Source of the DNA: DATFVJ01 sp963851085 | GTDB lineage: Bacteria > Actinomycetota > Actinomycetes > Streptosporangiales > Streptosporangiaceae | Direction: 5' to 3' | Assembly (NCBI GenBank): GCA_963851085.1 | Contig: CAWKNX010000001.1 | Coordinates: forward strand, 277,691-341,690 | DNA: 64,000 bases | Shown here: piece by piece, positions 17,495 through 26,028 of the stretch | How positions within the stretch are numbered: position 1 is the first letter of the stretch | How the letters are laid out: each line of letters starts with the position of its first letter | Program-made: the position numbers and the translations under genes | Notes under the pieces: model-generated | The model's input: the letters and a program-made list of their open reading frames with translations, nothing else | What the model was told of the DNA's origin: nothing | The model's database searches: none

Positions 17495-20400
17495 CTAACC
17501 ACCCACCCCTGCGGGTCGGAAGTCACTAGGTACGTTGTAAATCTTATACAAGCGGTCCCTTATCTGGTCGAGCAAACGTTGTTCCTTGGTTTTCTCGTCG
17601 CCCTCATTGAGCAGCTCAAGGTCTCTCAGACTTTCCACCCAGAGCACGATAATCTTAACTTCGGCGTTCATCAATGCCTCGGCTTTTCTAACGCCTTCTC
17701 TCTCCTTTGCCGCCTCCTCAGTGGTCATTGACCCGCTGGTAGGGTCAAGCAATGGATCACCCCTGACCAGATATTTGTGAAGGCGGTCGCCCGCGGCCTG
17801 GGCACCCCCCATCGACATGGGCATCATCGCAATAGCATCATGTAGCGGCAATTGTCCGCGAGCTGCGAGATCGAGGGCCATCGCGTTGGTTGCCAGCGCG
17901 CCGACGTTGCGGTGTTGTTCCTGGAAGACCAGCCAGGTGGCGACCTGTGCGGAGCTCTCGGCGTCCGGTCCGCGCGGAACCTCGCCTTTCAAGAGGTTCA
18001 ATGCGTCGGTTGCTATCGACCTGCCGTGGGCGGGTCCAGCTAGCGTGACAAGGGCTCGGAGTTCGGTATACTTTAGCCCAGTTTCCCTCGATTGACCTTT
18101 ATCACGGAAAAGTCGGCGCATGAGAACAAGCCGATTTCTCGTATCTGGTTGCGTGGCGCCATGGGTCCGTCTCATCTGCTTTCTCGTGACATCAATTGGA
18201 TCATCGCCGATGCGTTCGAAGCGGAAAATGTCATGCTGCCCGCCGCGCAGGGCAGCCAGCCGCCGGAAATATGCCGCGATATGGCCGCCAGGCGTTCCTT
18301 CAGGAATGACGTGCATTGGCATTCCGCCCGCGGAGGTACTTGGCCTTATCTGTGGATTTTTTCCCGCATGCTGCGCCCGCGAGCCCTGTCGGATTATGTC
18401 AGCTGAGAGCCGGCGGATGAAAGTCAGCAAGCGATCGACATCGAGTGTGACACCCGTAATGACAACCGTGCCAGGGTTGATCCAAGCTCGAATGTTAAAT
18501 GCTTTTGCGCCAAACACCTCCAGCCCCGTGAGCCGGTAAAGTCGGCGCAGTACACCCAGCAAGCCGTGCATGACGATTCCGCGGATTCCACGCTTGAGCA
18601 CGAACTGGGCTTTGGGCTGGATGCGGTCGACTGCTCTTTCTAGGCGCTGCTCGGGGGTGGGCTTGTTCTTCTTTCTGTCTTCGCGCCACTTCTTGTACTT
18701 GTCACGCCACCCAGCGGCCTTGGCCTTGAACTGCTGGTATTTGGCCTTGAGCTTGCCACCGACATTGCCGAGCAACTTGCCGAGCTTGGTCTTGGCCAGG
18801 CGCCGGCCGAGCGCGCGAGCGCCGCGCCCGATCGCTTTGACTGCGCCCTTGGCCGTGGACGCGAGCCACTTCGTGCCGCGTTTGCCCGCACGGACGACCG
18901 CGTGGAAGCCTCGCTTGATCGCGCCTGCGGCGGCCTTCGCGCCACGCTTGGCGAGGTTGACCGCCGTGCCGACGCCCTTCTTGACGGCTTTTGCGCCGCG
19001 GGCGAGGAACTTCATGATGCGGTCGGCGATGCCCTTGAGTCTGCTTGCCACGCCCTTGGCGGCGCTGCCGAGCTTGGCCATCAGGAAGCCGGCGACGAAC
19101 TCGAGCAGCGCGACCGCGCCGGCCGCGACCGCTTCTGCGAAAGGCCGCGCTGCCTGACCTGATCTGACCGCTTTGAGGAAGGTGATGAACTTGCCGATGG
19201 CGGCGATGATCTTGCCGATCGCGTGATAGGCGGCGATGACGCCCTGGACGATCGCCATGATCGCGCCTGCGGCCGGGACGATCAGCGAGACCAGGCGCTC
19301 GATGACGACCTGGATCAGAATCATCGGCAGTGCCTTGATCAGTGCGTCCCAAGCCATCCGGGCGATCTTCGCCATCGAGAAGCAGCCCTTGATCAGGACA
19401 TTTATGATCACCTGACCGAGGCCGACGATCGCCTCGACCTTCTCGTCGAACCACTGCTTGACCGCGGTCTTGACGGCGTCCCACAGGAAGTTACGGATGC
19501 CGTCCACGATCGCGGCACCGAGATTCTTGATCCATGCGCCCGGGCCGGCCGCGACGTCCTTGATGATGGCCGCGAACTCGCCGAGCACGGCGATCGCGGC
19601 CTTGACGAAGTTGATGGCCCCCACGACGGCGCTCTTGACGAACTGCACCGCCGCGAGCAGGCCCTTCTCCAGCCCATCGAGGAGCGACGTCAGCGCCTTG
19701 GCGAGCGCGTCGAGCAATTTCGTGACCGCTGTTTTGAGGGCGTTCGCGATCTTGTTGACGGTGTGGATCGCGGCGTCCCTGAGCTTCTCGATGCCCTTGC
19801 GGAACTTATCGCGCAGTTCGGGGAACGCTGCGAGAAGCTTGTCGCCGATCGCGATCAGTGCGTCCGCAAAATCTTTGATCAGGCCGACGATTGCCTTGCG
19901 CGCGGCGTCGATCAGCCCGGTAACGAAGCTCGTGAACTTGTTGATAACGTCTTGGACGAACTTGCGTGCGGCGTCGAAGACCCCCTTGACAAAGCTGACC
20001 AGGGCATTGAACGCGCCCGCGATCGCCGAGCCGATCCTGCTCAGCCAGCCGCTCGGCTCCTTCTTTTTGTCCCGCTCCTTGCGCGCCTGCTCCTCCGCCT
20101 CGCGGCGCTTGGCCGCGATGGACTCGTTATCGTCCTTCTGACGTTTGTGGATCTCTTCGTCTTGTTCGGTCTTCGTCCGTGCGATGTCGCCACGTACGCC
20201 GTCGTGGCCGGTGCGGGCATCGTCGTCTGCGCGGGTGACGGCCGCGTCTTGACCCGCCTGCCATTTCGCCCGCTGCTCACCGACCTCGCCTTTGGCCTTG
20301 GCCCGTTCCACGGCCTGCTGGTCGGTGTGTTCCTTGATCGCGGCCGCGACCTTTTCCTCGTGTTCTTGCTGTGCGATCTGTTCTTGCTGTTGCTTGTCCT

Positions 20401-21928
20401 GCTGGCTGGTGGCCATTTGTGACTGGCCCTGGCCGACGGCGGCCTGGATCTCCGGTCCACGCTCCTGCTGTGCGATCGCGGAAAGGGCCTGGTCACCGAC
20501 AGCGCCCGCGCCGCCGGTGGCCGCGCCGGGCGCGGCACCTTGCGCCGTCTCACCACCCGCCGTTGCGCCACCGGGCCCGGCGGCGCCCGCGGTACCCGCC
20601 TGGCTGGCTTGCGGGACCGCGGGCATCTTCGCCTTGAGAATCTCGTGCGGAACGTCGGGATAGATCCGGTTCTCGCCGAGTGGTTTCGCGGCGTCCTCAC
20701 GACCGGTTGCGAGGACGGCGTCCGACTTTTCTTTCAGCCGTGCCTGCTGCTCGTCGGTGAGCGCCGGGTCGGTCTCGCCGGACAGTTCGACCGTTTGTGC
20801 GACGCCGACGCTCGCGTGGTCAAGCACGGGGTCGGTGGTCGGCACGCTGTCGACCGCCTGCTGGATGTTCCGCACGTCGGCATCGGTGATCTTGCCGCTC
20901 TGGTCGCCTGTGACCTTCGGCGTCTGCACCTGGGCGACGGGCGACGGCGCGCCCATGACCGTCGTGCCTTCGGGCTTGGCCTGCTTGCGCGCGCCCTTCG
21001 GCATCGCCTTTTGTACCTTGTCAGGCGCATAGGACGCGGGCGCAGCCTCCTGCGGTGCGCCGTGCAGCGTCTGCGGCGCGCCGGACGGGCGCTCGAGCTG
21101 GGGCGGGTTTGCGGCCAGATCGGCGCGCTCCTGTCCCACGCTGCGGTTCACCGAGGCATCCACGCCCTCGAGTGAGGTCAGCATCGTCGCCGCGGGAAGC
21201 TGCCCGACCGTTGCGAGCGCCGATGTCGGCTCCTGCTGCGCCACGTCGGGCGCGGTAGGCTCGGGCTGCTCGTCCGCCGCCGCGGGTGCGCCGCCGCCAC
21301 CGCCCGCGGTCGCCGCGGTACCGTCCAGGTCGGAACCGGTCGACGGCTCCTGGCCGCCCGCGCAGGGCCCGCCGCCCGCCTCCATCGAGGCGTCCTGCGC
21401 TGGGGCGCCTGACGCCCTGCCCGCAGGACCGTCCATATCGGCGACCTCGCCTGGCCCTGCGCCGGGCCCAGCCGCGGCTTCGCCATCCGTGCCGCGGGCG
21501 GCCGTCTCGCCACCCGCCTGCTGGCCTGCCGCGTCAGCGGTCACGGCCTGCCCGTCGGTGCCGCCTGCCGCGGCGGCGCCAGAAGCGCCAACTGCTGCGC
21601 CCGCAGCCGTCGCGTCGGGCGCCGGCGCGGCCTGGTCGGCGGGCTCGGGCGCCGCATCGGGCTCCTGCGCCGCCGCGTCAGGCCCGATCTGGCCCGGCGC
21701 CAGCGCGATCTCGGCGCTGTCCCGGCGGTCTTGCTGCTGCAGCCGCTTCTCCAACGGGTCGGGTTCGCCTGGTCGTTCAGTCTGTAGTTCAGGCTCTGGC
21801 GGCGCGGGGAAGGAGGGCGCAGCAGGAGGGGCCGGCGGTGCGCCGCTCGTGGGCAGCTTGATCTCGTCGGCGGTGGGCACTGCGGACACGTCCATGTCCT
21901 GCTTGGGTAGGTACGCGCCGGGCGGCAC
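17495..21928 (-). CDS. Giant eCIS cargo/tape-measure-like protein with low-GC C-terminal domain
   Basis: 1477 aa from GTG 21928, but probably the continuation of the eCIS-core gene (see next entry). Order: Pro/Ala/Gln-rich disordered region (1-430); charged coiled coil (about 430-650, KERDKKKEPSGW); amphipathic, glycine-flanked helices (about 655-1010, e.g. IGSAIAGAFNALVSFVKGVFDAARKF); a very basic stretch (about 1010-1100, GAKAVKKGVGTAVNLAKRGAKAA); then a C-terminal domain of about 355 aa (NIRAWINPGTVVITGVTLDVDRLLTF ... YNVPSDFRPAGVGG). The last domain is encoded at roughly half G+C, against about 70% before it, so it looks swapped in. I recognise no toxin motif. The helical middle resembles tape-measure regions of eCIS-core proteins. 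Confidence 0.75.
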   Translation of the reverse strand: MPPGAYLPKQDMDVSAVPTADEIKLPTSGAPPAPPAAPSFPAPPEPELQTERPGEPDPLEKRLQQQDRRDSAEIALAPGQIGPDAAAQEPDAAPEPADQAAPAPDATAAGAAVGASGAAAAGGTDGQAVTADAAGQQAGGETAARGTDGEAAAGPGAGPGEVADMDGPAGRASGAPAQDASMEAGGGPCAGGQEPSTGSDLDGTAATAGGGGGAPAAADEQPEPTAPDVAQQEPTSALATVGQLPAATMLTSLEGVDASVNRSVGQERADLAANPPQLERPSGAPQTLHGAPQEAAPASYAPDKVQKAMPKGARKQAKPEGTTVMGAPSPVAQVQTPKVTGDQSGKITDADVRNIQQAVDSVPTTDPVLDHASVGVAQTVELSGETDPALTDEQQARLKEKSDAVLATGREDAAKPLGENRIYPDVPHEILKAKMPAVPQASQAGTAGAAGPGGATAGGETAQGAAPGAATGGAGAVGDQALSAIAQQERGPEIQAAVGQGQSQMATSQQDKQQQEQIAQQEHEEKVAAAIKEHTDQQAVERAKAKGEVGEQRAKWQAGQDAAVTRADDDARTGHDGVRGDIARTKTEQDEEIHKRQKDDNESIAAKRREAEEQARKERDKKKEPSGWLSRIGSAIAGAFNALVSFVKGVFDAARKFVQDVINKFTSFVTGLIDAARKAIVGLIKDFADALIAIGDKLLAAFPELRDKFRKGIEKLRDAAIHTVNKIANALKTAVTKLLDALAKALTSLLDGLEKGLLAAVQFVKSAVVGAINFVKAAIAVLGEFAAIIKDVAAGPGAWIKNLGAAIVDGIRNFLWDAVKTAVKQWFDEKVEAIVGLGQVIINVLIKGCFSMAKIARMAWDALIKALPMILIQVVIERLVSLIVPAAGAIMAIVQGVIAAYHAIGKIIAAIGKFITFLKAVRSGQAARPFAEAVAAGAVALLEFVAGFLMAKLGSAAKGVASRLKGIADRIMKFLARGAKAVKKGVGTAVNLAKRGAKAAAGAIKRGFHAVVRAGKRGTKWLASTAKGAVKAIGRGARALGRRLAKTKLGKLLGNVGGKLKAKYQQFKAKAAGWRDKYKKWREDRKKNKPTPEQRLERAVDRIQPKAQFVLKRGIRGIVMHGLLGVLRRLYRLTGLEVFGAKAFNIRAWINPGTVVITGVTLDVDRLLTFIRRLSADIIRQGSRAQHAGKNPQIRPSTSAGGMPMHVIPEGTPGGHIAAYFRRLAALRGGQHDIFRFERIGDDPIDVTRKQMRRTHGATQPDTRNRLVLMRRLFRDKGQSRETGLKYTELRALVTLAGPAHGRSIATDALNLLKGEVPRGPDAESSAQVATWLVFQEQHRNVGALATNAMALDLAARGQLPLHDAIAMMPMSMGGAQAAGDRLHKYLVRGDPLLDPTSGSMTTEEAAKEREGVRKAEALMNAEVKIIVLWVESLRDLELLNEGDEKTKEQRLLDQIRDRLYKIYNVPSDFRPAGVGG

Positions 21929-23498
21929 CGGGTGCTGCGGGCGGTAGCTCGGGGACGTTGGGCGCAGGCAGTTCGACGTCGGCGACCTGACCGGCGGGGT
22001 CGGCGTCCAGGCCCTCCGGCTGCTCGCCGGGTGGCACCTCGTCAGGGCGCTGCTCGTCGGTCATTCCCGGCTTGGCGGTCAGGCGGTGCCGGGCGAGCGG
22101 CCCACCCGGCTCCTCGGCGATCGCATCGACGCGGTCGTCCACTACCGGCGGGGCACCGCCCGCGCCACCGACTGGGCCGGCCGCCACCGGCTGTGCGCCG
22201 ACCACGGGGCCCAGCCGCGGCGAGGGCGTGCCCGCAGGGCCGCCTGGCCGCTTGGCGTTTTGCTCCTGTTGCGCTGGGTTCTGCTCAGCGCGCTCCTTCT
22301 CGCCGGTCTTTTCCGCCTTCTCCTTGCTGCCAGCCGCTGCCTGCGCCTGCTGCTTGCGGTGCAGTTCGGATTTTTCGCCGGTCCGCTGCTTGTCCTGCGC
22401 GTCCGTCTTCCTCGCGTCGGCGTCCCCCGCGTGAGCGTCGGCCTTTCGCTGCTCGGCCGCCTGCTCGTCGCCCTGTCGCTGCTTGCCGGCCTGCGCGGTC
22501 TGGTCCGCTCGTTCCTTGTCCTCCTTTTCCTGCTCCTCGCGGGTTTGCTGGTGCCGCGGTGTCGCGTCCTTCTGTAGCTGCTGAGCGTGTTCGGCGTCGC
22601 TGCCGCGTACCTCGTCACGCTCGGCTTGTTCTGCCTCTGCGTCGGGCTCCGCCACCGGCTGCGGGCCTGGCTGCGAGTCCACCTGCAGCGGCGCGGCGTC
22701 GCGTTCGAGCTCGCCGACGACGTGCCTGACGTGCTGGTAAGGGGTGGAAGGAAGCCGGACCTCCAGCTTGTCGAGGACTGCGGAGCGCAGCTCGGGCCCG
22801 AGCCGCGCGAGGTGCAGGCGGACGCGTTTCGACCAGTCACCGGGATCGCCGCGCAGGCTGCGCAGGACTCCGGCGGCCAGCCGGTCCACCAGCGTGGCAG
22901 GGTCGAGCTGTTCGGTGCGCCGCTGCTCGGCGGTGACGGTGGCGTACCTGAGCCACGCCGCCGTAGGTGCGCGCTCGCGGACGTCCCGGTCCTGACCGGC
23001 GGGCTGCGGGTCAGCAAGCCCGCTGCCGCGCCGAGCCTCGTCTTCTGCCTGCTGCTCGAGCGGTTCGTTCGGCAGGCTGACCGCGCCCGCGTCCCTGCCT
23101 GCGCGCAGCGCCCCGAACACGTGCGGCACCTGCATCGTGTGCAGCAGCTCGTGCGCGAGCAGCCGCCGGCCGTCTGCCGTCCACGGCTGGAACGTGCCGT
23201 CACCGAAGTACACGTCCTGGCCCACGGTGACCGCGTCCGCGCCGAGTAACGCGGCAAGCGCGGCCGCGTCCCGGTCGGTGTGGACGCGCACCTGCGTGAA
23301 GTCGTGTCCGAGCCGGCTCTCCATCTCGCGGCGCAGGCCCGGGTCGAGTGGGCGGCCCGGCGAGGCAAGGACCTCGCCAAGCTCGGGCGCCGGTGGAGCC
23401 CAGGTGCGCACCCGGCGCCGTTTCGCTTCGCTGTCCTTGGCCCGCCCGCGAGGCTTACGGGCCTGCTCACGCTCAGCCGGAACGGCGACCTTGCTCAT
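21789..23498 (-). CDS. eCIS-core (DUF4157-like) protein with HELLH metalloprotease motif
   Basis: 569 aa as an open frame from ATG 23498. Residues about 45-130 are the eCIS-core/DUF4157 domain: LDPGLRREMESRLGHDFTQVRVHTD, AVTVGQDVYFGDG, and the zinc-protease-like LLAHELLHTMQ. Such domains mark proteins loaded onto or cut at the injection particle. Then a long Gln/Glu/Lys linker (260-420) and Pro-rich tail. The last 45 residues (ARRVPTQAGHGRVRSAHRRRD ...) are out of character and overlap the giant gene; dropping one base of the GGGG (plus strand) at 21951-21954 joins NVP to SYRPQHPVPPGAYLPKQD, giving one chain of about 2,000 aa. The start overlaps the preceding stop by four bases. Confidence 0.85.
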   Translation of the reverse strand: MSKVAVPAEREQARKPRGRAKDSEAKRRRVRTWAPPAPELGEVLASPGRPLDPGLRREMESRLGHDFTQVRVHTDRDAAALAALLGADAVTVGQDVYFGDGTFQPWTADGRRLLAHELLHTMQVPHVFGALRAGRDAGAVSLPNEPLEQQAEDEARRGSGLADPQPAGQDRDVRERAPTAAWLRYATVTAEQRRTEQLDPATLVDRLAAGVLRSLRGDPGDWSKRVRLHLARLGPELRSAVLDKLEVRLPSTPYQHVRHVVGELERDAAPLQVDSQPGPQPVAEPDAEAEQAERDEVRGSDAEHAQQLQKDATPRHQQTREEQEKEDKERADQTAQAGKQRQGDEQAAEQRKADAHAGDADARKTDAQDKQRTGEKSELHRKQQAQAAAGSKEKAEKTGEKERAEQNPAQQEQNAKRPGGPAGTPSPRLGPVVGAQPVAAGPVGGAGGAPPVVDDRVDAIAEEPGGPLARHRLTAKPGMTDEQRPDEVPPGEQPEGLDADPAGQVADVELPAPNVPELPPAAPGAARRVPTQAGHGRVRSAHRRRDQAAHERRTAGPSCCALLPRAARA

Positions 23499-24067
23499 AG
23501 CGCGCCCCGGTGTGCTTGACCCGCCGACGGCGCGACATCTTCATCCCGAACGGCTGCCGCGGATGCGGCATCGGCTGGTGCGGGGGGTTCCGGGGGGTCG
23601 GCCCCCCGGGCCGGCGCAGTCCGAACGGCTGCCGCGGATGCGGCATCGGCTGGTGCGGGGGAACCCGGGCCAGCCGGGCCTGAAGTGTCACCGGACGGCG
23701 CGGTCGCCCCGCGGGTGAGCACGGCCGGAACGGCCGTGGCTGGCGCGTCTCCCGCGCGGGCCACGCCGTCAACGGCGCCGAAGGCCGCGCGGGCAAGTGA
23801 CTGCCCAAGCCGGCGCGGCGACATGCCCCTCGGCAGTTCTGCGGCCGCCCGCAGGTCGCCCGCGACCGGGTCACCCGCTGCGCCCTGGGCGAGCAGCCGG
23901 CCGGCATCGCGCCGCAGCAACCGGCCCAGTTCTTCGCAGAACGCGCCGGCGACCGCGTCGCGGTCGACCCGCTCGAACCCGTCGAGCACCAGCTCGCCGA
24001 TCTCGACGTCGATCCGCCAGGGTGCGGCGTCGTCCCACGGCGCCCCAGGCGCCTGCCTCAGTCCCAT
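23495..24067 (-). CDS. Conserved small eCIS-associated protein with Ala-rich repeats
   Basis: 190 aa. The N-terminal part (WRIDVEIGELVLDGFERVDRDAVAGAFCEELGRLL) is a pattern I recognise in small proteins next to eCIS-core genes, function unknown. The C-terminal half is Pro/Ala-rich and contains the peptide PADAASAAAVR twice, encoded by a 40-bp direct repeat. Start overlaps the ATPase stop by 10 bases and its stop overlaps the eCIS-core start, so all three are translationally coupled; it may act as adaptor or chaperone for the cargo. Confidence 0.65.
   Translation of the reverse strand: MGLRQAPGAPWDDAAPWRIDVEIGELVLDGFERVDRDAVAGAFCEELGRLLRRDAGRLLAQGAAGDPVAGDLRAAAELPRGMSPRRLGQSLARAAFGAVDGVARAGDAPATAVPAVLTRGATAPSGDTSGPAGPGSPAPADAASAAAVRTAPARGADPPEPPAPADAASAAAVRDEDVAPSAGQAHRGAL
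23546..23660. repeat. Two 40-bp direct repeats (23546-23585 and 23621-23660)
   Basis: Both copies read CCGAACGGCTGCCGCGGATG and onward identically for 40 bases, 75 bases apart start to start (25 codons), so the protein repeats in frame. A third degenerate GGGGGG-rich spacer separates them. Confidence 0.9.
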
Positions 24068-26028
24068 CCAGCGACCTCCCCGGACGGGAGCCCGCGCTCC
24101 AGCTTGAGGTACTCGGTGCGGGACGCGGCAAGCAGATGCCGCATCGCGAGCGGCGCGCCCTCGTCGGCGGCGAGGAACGCGGCGGAAAGCGCGATGTTGC
24201 GGATGCTGCCGCCCGCCACGGTGAGCTGCGCCAGCCGGCCGAAATCAAGATCGTGCACCGGGGCCTGCGCAGGAATGACGCGCTGCCAGATCTCCTCGCG
24301 TTCCTTGGGACCGGGGAAAGGGAACTCGACTACGAAGCGCAGCCGCCGCATGAACGCCTGGTCAAGCGCCTTCTTCATGTTGGTGGTCAGGATCGCCAGC
24401 CCGCGGTACGCCTCCATGCGCATCAGCAGGTAGCTGACCTCGATATTCGCGTACCGGTCGTGACTGTCCTTCACCTCACTGCGCTTGCCGAAGAGCGCGT
24501 CGGCCTCGTCGAACAGCAGCACCGCGCCGCCGCGTTCTGCCGCGTCGAACACCTTGCGCAGGTGCTTTTCCGTCTCGCCGATGTACTTGCTCACGACCTG
24601 GGACAGGTCGATGACGAACAGATCAAGGCCGAGCTCGCGCGCGACCACCTCGGCAGCGAGTGTCTTGCCGGTGCCAGTACCCCCGGCAAACAGCACCGTC
24701 ACCCCGAGCCCGCGGCGCAGCACGGCATCGAAACCCCAGTCCTCGTACACCGTCGCGCGCTGGCGGACGTGCGCCGCGATCTCGTCAAGGATCACCCGCT
24801 GCGGCCCAGGCAGCACGAGATCGTCCCAGCTTGCCCGAGGCTCTACCCGCCGCCCAAGCTCGTCGAGGGCGACGCGGGCCTCGGCGAGCCCGGCCTGCCA
24901 CGCCAGCCGGCCGATGTCGGCAGGCGTGTGTGCACCCGAAGTGACCTGGTGGCGCACGGACGCTCCCGCGGCGCGGATCACGTGCGCGGGCAGCGAGAAC
25001 TGCGCGACGAGCTGGCGCAGCCCGGCCTTGGCGGGGCCGGCGATCGCGGCGCCGGGCGCACCGCCGCCAGCGGATACCCCGTCATGCGTGGCCCCGTTGA
25101 GCGCCGACGCCCACAGCCGTAACTGCTCGGCGCGGCCGAGTGCAGGCACGGTCAGCCGGGACCCCGGCAGTGACAGGATGGGCAGCGGGTCGTCACCGGA
25201 CACCGCGAGAGGGACCGCGACACTGGACAAGAACCCGTCGACGCCGCGCAGCCGTTCGGTATTACTGGCCTCGACGAGCAGCACGGCGGGCAGCAGGATC
25301 GCCTCGCGTTCCCATAGCCTCGCCAGTTCCTCACGGTCGGCTGCCTCGGCCGGCAGGTCGGTATCCCGAAGCACATACGCCTGCAGCCCGGCATCACGCG
25401 CGGCAGCGGCAGCGATCTCACGCCGGGTCTGCGGGTCGGTTCCGGTGATCTCGGCGTGCGGCTGACCACCCTCTGGCGGCCAGCCCCAGCGCGCAGCGAG
25501 AGCGGCTGCCACGGGCCGGTACGCCGATGGCACGTCGGCTGGTGGCTCGATCCGGCGCACCAGCCCGCGCAGCCGCGGATCAAGATACGGCACGCCCGCG
25601 AGGAAGTGCAGGATCCGCTCGTCCGCCCGCAGCCGTGACGTGGTGAGCGAGGTCTCGTCGTCCAGCTCGACGAGGCGCCAGCGGCGCAGTGGGGCCACGG
25701 GCGTGATCGCGCTCCAGTGCGGCTCGGCGAGCGTGGCGAGCGCCAGGGAGAAGGTCGGGTACGGGCGGCACGCGCCGCCGCTCGCTGCCGCGCACCGCCC
25801 GGCCGTCGTGGGATCGAGGTCGGCGGCGGCGGCCAGCACGAGCACGTCGCGTTCGAACGCCGTCAGCCCGAAGCACGCGCATACGGTCGCGAGCGCGCTC
25901 GCACCTGTGGCGCCTTCGGGGGGCGGGGACGTGGCGCTGCCGTCGAGCCTGCTGAGGACGGCATGGATCGCGGCGGCGAGCGCGGCCTGATGCGCATCGG
26001 GTCGCAATCCCGCTGTCGCCCCGGTCAT
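24058..26028 (-). CDS. AAA ATPase of the eCIS
   Basis: About 656 aa from ATG 26028. The AAA module lies in the last 260 residues: Walker A FAGGTGTGKTLAAEVVA, Walker B AVLLFDEADALFGKR, sensor and arginine regions LAILTTNMKKALDQAFMRRLRFVVEFPFPGP. The N-terminal 350 residues form the helical/winged region found in Afp15-like ATPases (ALATVCACFGLTAFERDVLVLAAAADLDP). These ATPases are required for particle assembly, probably as remodelling chaperones. The start overlaps the cap gene stop (ATGA). Upstream extension of the open frame is antisense shadow and excluded. Confidence 0.92.
   Translation of the reverse strand: MTGATAGLRPDAHQAALAAAIHAVLSRLDGSATSPPPEGATGASALATVCACFGLTAFERDVLVLAAAADLDPTTAGRCAAASGGACRPYPTFSLALATLAEPHWSAITPVAPLRRWRLVELDDETSLTTSRLRADERILHFLAGVPYLDPRLRGLVRRIEPPADVPSAYRPVAAALAARWGWPPEGGQPHAEITGTDPQTRREIAAAAARDAGLQAYVLRDTDLPAEAADREELARLWEREAILLPAVLLVEASNTERLRGVDGFLSSVAVPLAVSGDDPLPILSLPGSRLTVPALGRAEQLRLWASALNGATHDGVSAGGGAPGAAIAGPAKAGLRQLVAQFSLPAHVIRAAGASVRHQVTSGAHTPADIGRLAWQAGLAEARVALDELGRRVEPRASWDDLVLPGPQRVILDEIAAHVRQRATVYEDWGFDAVLRRGLGVTVLFAGGTGTGKTLAAEVVARELGLDLFVIDLSQVVSKYIGETEKHLRKVFDAAERGGAVLLFDEADALFGKRSEVKDSHDRYANIEVSYLLMRMEAYRGLAILTTNMKKALDQAFMRRLRFVVEFPFPGPKEREEIWQRVIPAQAPVHDLDFGRLAQLTVAGGSIRNIALSAAFLAADEGAPLAMRHLLAASRTEYLKLERGLPSGEVAGWD

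Noticed and set aside
19223..20422. 399-codon plus-strand frame rich in Asp/Arg
   Set aside because: Antisense of the amphipathic helices of the giant eCIS protein; the repeats are simply mirrored.
23546..23660. CRISPR-like array
   Set aside because: Only two copies, in-frame coding, no equal spacers.
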